From Hyphomonas sp. (GTDB lineage: Bacteria; Pseudomonadota; Alphaproteobacteria; Caulobacterales; Hyphomonadaceae), in assembly GCA_020638455.1 (NCBI GenBank), contig JACKIK010000003.1, positions 434,001 to 498,000 on the forward strand: a DNA stretch of 64,000 bases, given 5' to 3'. The position numbers and the translations under genes were made by a program. This document shows positions 60,518 to 64,000 of this stretch, piece after piece; within the stretch, counting starts at the first letter, position 1; each line of letters opens with the position of its first letter. The notes under the pieces are model-generated. The model made no database searches, was not told the origin of the DNA, and saw only the letters and a program-made list of their open reading frames with translations.

Positions 60518-61570
60518 ATGGCTGACACCATCCACCTGCCGCCCCTGCCCGCTCAGCCTGCGGATGTCGCGTGGCCGACAGATACCTGGCCGGAAGGCGT
60601 GCCGGGCGAAGGCGTCGACACGCAGCGCCTCGAAGCGCTGATGGACGTCGCCTTCAGCGATCCAGCCCCGGAGCGGATGGGCGAGACCCACGCCTTCCTC
60701 GCAGTGCAGGGCGGCCGGATCGTCGCCGAACGTTACTGGCGCGACTACACTGCGGAAAGCACCTTCCCTTCCTGGTCGGAGGCCAAGAGCATCACCCAGG
60801 CCCTGATCGGCGTGCTCGTGCGCGAGGGACTGATCGACATCCACGCCCCGGCCGATGTGCCCGAATGGTCGGCTGCCGACGATCCCCGCGGTTCGATCAC
60901 GCTGGACATGCTTCTGCGCATGTCGAGCGGCCTCAAATTCACTGAGGACTATGTGGACTCCGGTGTCTCGGACGTGATCGAGATGCTGTTCGGCGGCGGC
61001 AAGGCGGATGTCGCGGCCTATGCGGCGGCCCTGCCGCTGGAACACGCGCCCGACACGTTCTGGAGCTATTCGAGCGGCACGTCGAACATCGTCGCGCGCT
61101 GCGCCGCCCGGGCGCTCGGTGTCTCGGGCGATGCCTTCCGGGACTTCATGTTCCGGGAACTGTTCGACCCCATCGGCATGTCCTCCCCGGTCCCGAAATT
61201 CGACGAGGCCGGCACCTTTATCGGCTCCTCCTTCTGCTACTGCGCGGCGCGCGATTTTGCCCGGTTCGGCCTGCTCTACCTGCGTGGCGGCATCTGGGAC
61301 GGGCGGCGCATCCTCCCCGACGGTTGGGTCGACTATGCCCGCACGCCGACACCGGCCGTGCCGGACGCCGAACCCCTCGGCTATGGTGCGCACTGGTGGC
61401 TCGGCATGGCAGGACCGGGCAGCTTCTCCTGCAATGGTTATGAAGGCCAGTACACAGTGCTGGTACCCGACAAGGACCTGATCCTCGTGCGGCACGGAAA
61501 ATCACCGCTGGAGCAGAAAGAGGAAGTGCAGAAATGGATGGCGAACGTGGGGGACTGCTTCCGGCACTGA
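60518..61570 (+). CDS. Serine hydrolase of the beta-lactamase (class C / esterase) superfamily
   Basis: 350 residues, no signal peptide; the ATG follows AGGAGG closely. The catalytic S-x-x-K is S87-E88-A89-K90 in FPSWSEAKSIT. The Tyr site is in FWSYSSGTSN, and the third motif region lies in the C-terminal part (YGAHWWLGMAG). It resembles 6-aminohexanoate-dimer hydrolase/EstB relatives that cleave esters or amides. Cytoplasmic. Substrate unknown. Confidence 0.9.
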   Translation: MADTIHLPPLPAQPADVAWPTDTWPEGVPGEGVDTQRLEALMDVAFSDPAPERMGETHAFLAVQGGRIVAERYWRDYTAESTFPSWSEAKSITQALIGVLVREGLIDIHAPADVPEWSAADDPRGSITLDMLLRMSSGLKFTEDYVDSGVSDVIEMLFGGGKADVAAYAAALPLEHAPDTFWSYSSGTSNIVARCAARALGVSGDAFRDFMFRELFDPIGMSSPVPKFDEAGTFIGSSFCYCAARDFARFGLLYLRGGIWDGRRILPDGWVDYARTPTPAVPDAEPLGYGAHWWLGMAGPGSFSCNGYEGQYTVLVPDKDLILVRHGKSPLEQKEEVQKWMANVGDCFRH

Positions 61571-61637
61571 GCGCCCGATTTCTGCTGATCTTTCCGGCTG
61601 CGATGATAAACTCGCTCAAAACCGGGGAGAAAACCAA

Positions 61638-62030
61638 ATGTCATCGATGCAAGCGGCCACACTTTATGTCGGCCTGTTCGTCCTGCTGATGTTGTTCCTG
61701 AAAGCCAATGTCGGGCGGGTGCGGACGAAGGAGAAGATCGGCTTCGGCCATGGCGACAATGAGCCGATGCAGCGCAGCCTGCGCGTTCAGGGAAACGCGG
61801 TGGAAGATGTGCCCGTCGTGCTGCTGGGACTGATCGGCCTCGGCGCGCTGGCGGCACCTGTCCTGCTGATCCATGGCCTTGGCGCGAGCTTCCTCGTCGG
61901 GCGCATCCTGCATGCTATCGGTCTCGGCGGATCTTCCGGCGGCAGTTTCGGACGCAGCATGGGCACGCTGATCACGGCGCTGGTCATGCTGGTCACGGCC
62001 GGCGCCTGTATCTGGTACGCCGTGACCTAG
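61638..62030 (+). CDS. MAPEG family membrane protein
   Basis: 130 residues with four TM helices. The family signature is in the middle: RVQGNAVEDVPVVLLGLIGL, and the later GRILHAIGL follows. Eukaryotic members are microsomal glutathione transferases and leukotriene C4 synthase; bacterial ones have unknown substrates. It overlaps the convergent GNAT gene by four bases. A GGGGAG ribosome site precedes the ATG. Confidence 0.9.
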   Translation: MSSMQAATLYVGLFVLLMLFLKANVGRVRTKEKIGFGHGDNEPMQRSLRVQGNAVEDVPVVLLGLIGLGALAAPVLLIHGLGASFLVGRILHAIGLGGSSGGSFGRSMGTLITALVMLVTAGACIWYAVT

Positions 62031-62518
62031 GGCGCGGTCACCAGACCGGCGAGCCGGCTCGCGTCTCCGGCAAGGTCCCGCACCATGACGCGGGCCTGGT
62101 CCTGCGGGCCCGGAAAGTCCAGCTGGTTCTTCGGGGTGACGGTGAAGCCGATCTCGCCGAAATAGGCGGGTGCCCCAATCAGGATCGCAGCGGGCCAGCC
62201 GGCTGCCGCCCCCGCCTCCAGCGCCTCGCCTGTCACCGTCAGGCCGAGCCGTGAGCCGCGATGCTCCGGCGTGACCGCCACGGGACCGTAGAACAGCGCC
62301 CGGTCCCGCGCGGGCCCGACCACCAGCGGCCAGACCCGGCAGACCCCGATCACCCGTCCGTCGAGGACGGCGACCCGTGTGATCTCAGGCAAGGAATGGG
62401 AAAATTCGCGCAGGCGCTCTGCCGTCTTGGCAAAGTGGCCCGGCCCGAAGGTGCGGTCGAAGAGGTCTTCGATCGCATCGGCATGAAGGGCTGGCGTTTC
62501 GGGCACGATCTCAAGCAT
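62027..62518 (-). CDS. GNAT family N-acetyltransferase (YhbS-like)
   Basis: 163 residues. The acetyl-CoA motif is VAVTPEHRGSRLGLTVTGEAL, preceded by YGPVAV, typical of YhbS-like acetyltransferases. A C-terminal LIGAPAYFGEIGFTV segment completes the fold. Substrate unknown. Monocistronic, 57 bases from the redoxin stop. Confidence 0.88.
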   Translation of the reverse strand: MLEIVPETPALHADAIEDLFDRTFGPGHFAKTAERLREFSHSLPEITRVAVLDGRVIGVCRVWPLVVGPARDRALFYGPVAVTPEHRGSRLGLTVTGEALEAGAAAGWPAAILIGAPAYFGEIGFTVTPKNQLDFPGPQDQARVMVRDLAGDASRLAGLVTAP

Positions 62519-62575
62519 GGCGAGCGGCTTTAGGGCTCACCGCCGCCCGGATCAAGCGGATGTTTCGTCCGGTCC

Positions 62576-63223
62576 TCAGTATTTCACAGGACAGCCATAC
62601 GGCTTGGTCGTGGTCACGGTGATCGGCTTTCCCGAGGCGAGGCTTTCCAGTGCCTCGCCCACATAGCGGGTTGCGATGTCGATGTCAGACACCTGGGCCG
62701 AGGCGATCGAGTCGATGGCCCCGTGATAGGCGATCCTGCCATCCCGTCCGATGACAAACATCTCGGGTGTCGTCTTGGCCCCGTAGAGGTGGCCGATCTC
62801 GCCGGACGCGTCGAGGATGACGTGTGTCGGCAGCGCATCACGTGACGCCGTCAGCTCATTGGCGCGCGCACCGTCGGCATAGCCCTGCTTGCCGGGCGCA
62901 GACGAAATGAGGGTGAGCCAGACCGCATCACCCGCAGCGGCTTCGGCCTGCAGGGTCTGCATGTTCGATGGCGGGGCTTCATAATGCTTGCGCACGAAGG
63001 GACAGCCATCGTTCGACCATTCGAGCACGACGGTCTTTCCGGCAAAGTCGGACAACGAAACCTGGCCGCCGGTCGATGTCAGGCCGGTGAAGAGGGGTGC
63101 GATGTCCCCCGCGTCCGGTCCGGAGGCCGTGTCCGCCGTCGAGGCGATCAGTGCACCGGCCGTAAGAGCGACAGCGGCGGCCATTCCGGCGGCAAGCGAG
63201 AGGTTGCGGCGGCTGAAGAACAT
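62576..63223 (-). CDS. Exported redoxin (AhpC/TSA-like thioredoxin fold) with single Cys
   Basis: 215 residues. The N terminus (FSRRNLSLAAGMAAAVAL) has a twin-arginine-like signal. The mature domain shows LSDFAGKTVVLEWSNDGCPFVRKHY, in which the active-site Cys stands alone (CPFV rather than CxxC). TTPEMFVIGRDGRIAYHGAID completes the peroxiredoxin-like fold, as in DUF-type redoxins. It probably reduces or is reduced in the periplasm with the help of the adjacent DsbD-like protein. Same strand as that gene, 49 bases downstream. Confidence 0.88.
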   Translation of the reverse strand: MFFSRRNLSLAAGMAAAVALTAGALIASTADTASGPDAGDIAPLFTGLTSTGGQVSLSDFAGKTVVLEWSNDGCPFVRKHYEAPPSNMQTLQAEAAAGDAVWLTLISSAPGKQGYADGARANELTASRDALPTHVILDASGEIGHLYGAKTTPEMFVIGRDGRIAYHGAIDSIASAQVSDIDIATRYVGEALESLASGKPITVTTTKPYGCPVKY

Positions 63224-63272
63224 GGGCGATCGACTTTGACTGTGGAGGACGTAGGGCCCGCGGCCGCTGAAC

Positions 63273-64000
63273 TCAAGGCGTGACCGGAAGACCGGTCACC
63301 AGCCCCTGGTTGAGAATCTCCGGCAGCACCTGTGGCTCATCCGATCCGGCGGGATACCAGAGATACATGGGCACACCGGCGCGCTGGTGGCGGGCGAGTT
63401 CGGCAGCAATCGCCGGGTCCTTGCGGGTGAAGTCTGCGACCATGAAGGCGACATTGTTGGCCGTGAAGAAGTCATGCACCGTCTTCGATTTCAGCGTGGT
63501 CGCCTTGTTGACCTGGCAGGTCGCGCACCAGCTCGCCGTGAAGTCGACGAAGACCGGCCGTCCCTCCGCCACGCGCCGGGAGACAAGGTCCCTGCTCCAG
63601 GGTTCGGCATCGTACTTGGCGGCATAGGCGGTGGACGATCCCAGCGCCGGCGCAGGTGCCATGGCGCGCTCAAGCGGCAGGGCGAAGCCCACAAGTATTG
63701 CCACGAAAGCCAGAAGGCGAGGTGCATGGCCTTCACGGTGCCACAGCCAGGCGGCAAAGGCGAGCGCCGCGCCGCCCGCCACCGTCCAGGCGACGGCGCC
63801 TGAGCCGGCGAGATCGCCCAGCACTTTCAGCAGCCACGCCGCTGTCAGGAACATCGGGAAGGCCAGCAGCTGTTTCAGCGTTTCCATCCATTTGCCGGGA
63901 CGCGGCAGCAGGCGGTGAAGGCCGGGCACGAAGCTCAGCACAAGGAAAGGCAGGGCAAGGCCGAAACCCATGGCGAGGAAGAAGGCCACCACAACGTCAG
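63273..64000 (-). CDS. DsbD/ScsB-like thiol:disulfide interchange protein, C-terminal part (5' end outside window)
   Basis: The frame stays open to base 64000, so the N terminus is missing. The visible part has the last four or five TM helices (AFFLAMGFGLALPFLVLSFV onward). The periplasmic thioredoxin domain follows with FVDFTASWCATCQVNK, the CxxC centre, and GVPMYLWYPAGSD. DsbD carries electrons from cytoplasmic thioredoxin across the membrane to reduce periplasmic partners. The redoxin gene follows it. Confidence 0.92.
   Translation of the reverse strand, partial: DVVVAFFLAMGFGLALPFLVLSFVPGLHRLLPRPGKWMETLKQLLAFPMFLTAAWLLKVLGDLAGSGAVAWTVAGGAALAFAAWLWHREGHAPRLLAFVAILVGFALPLERAMAPAPALGSSTAYAAKYDAEPWSRDLVSRRVAEGRPVFVDFTASWCATCQVNKATTLKSKTVHDFFTANNVAFMVADFTRKDPAIAAELARHQRAGVPMYLWYPAGSDEPQVLPEILNQGLVTGLPVTP

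Noticed and set aside
60518..61570. Class C beta-lactamase (antibiotic resistance)
   Set aside because: It lacks a signal peptide, and the S-E-A-K context fits esterase/amidase relatives better than AmpC.

Overview
The window is about 64 kb of dense, high-GC bacterial chromosome. It carries FzlA-like, PhyR-like, DUF1285 and DUF6111-like genes, the ~1,570-residue NAD-glutamate dehydrogenase, a three-gene cytochrome bc1 operon and a chromosomal MoxR/DUF58/BatA-type operon. Together these point to an alphaproteobacterium, most likely in or near the Hyphomonadaceae/Caulobacterales. The placement is inferred from gene content, since there is no rRNA marker. I see no tRNA, rRNA, CRISPR array, insertion sequence, prophage or plasmid feature, so this reads as core chromosome with a few lineage-specific inserts.

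Layout. 1-4.6 kb: the 3' end of a LysR regulator, a large membrane-anchored helical protein, a stand-alone HPt protein, chorismate mutase and a YghU-type glutathione transferase. 4.7-11.6 kb (minus): the 2-oxoglutarate to succinate block sucC-sucD-sucA-sucB, whose SucB has two lipoyl domains, and a structured spacer separates sucD from sucA. 11.6-20.1 kb: two MFS transporters, a PhoD-like lipoprotein, a divergent DUF2306 / LytTR pair, a tightly coupled yggT-DUF167-folD-HNH chain, a VOC protein and a tandem NTF2-like lipoprotein. 20.1-25.6 kb: SDR enzymes, a PhyR-like protein that has lost its phosphorylation residues, a divergent subclass B3 metallo-beta-lactamase lipoprotein, phhB and a HAD phosphatase. 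25.6-33.9 kb: an MscS channel, mtgA-queG-fzlA, an M1 aminopeptidase lipoprotein and an orphan gene, with palindromic dispersed repeats in the gaps. 33.9-43.8 kb: NAD-GDH, an AI-2E family permease, a HerA-like ATPase, a membrane-anchored unknown and mtnP. 43.8-51.3 kb: a GNAT, petABC, divergent hemF-tspO, cca, a DUF6111-like protein and a CoA-type Nudix. 51.4-59.7 kb: a secreted unknown, DUF1285 and the operon moxR-lipoprotein-DUF58-BatA/DUF4159-GATase/vWA. 59.7-64 kb: an autoregulated-looking four-TM/XRE pair with two tandem 16-bp palindromes, a serine hydrolase, a MAPEG protein, a GNAT, a redoxin and the 3' part of a DsbD-like gene.

The genes cover central carbon and respiratory functions (sucCDAB, petABC, hemF/tspO, gdh), envelope and division functions (mtgA, fzlA, MscS, the MoxR operon, lipoproteins) and stress or signalling (PhyR-like, LytTR, XRE, HPt). 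The most unusual items are the PhyR paralogue with a degenerate receiver, the tandem operator array of the XRE/four-TM pair, the lower-GC lipoprotein gene translationally coupled inside the MoxR operon, and the insertion in cytochrome b.
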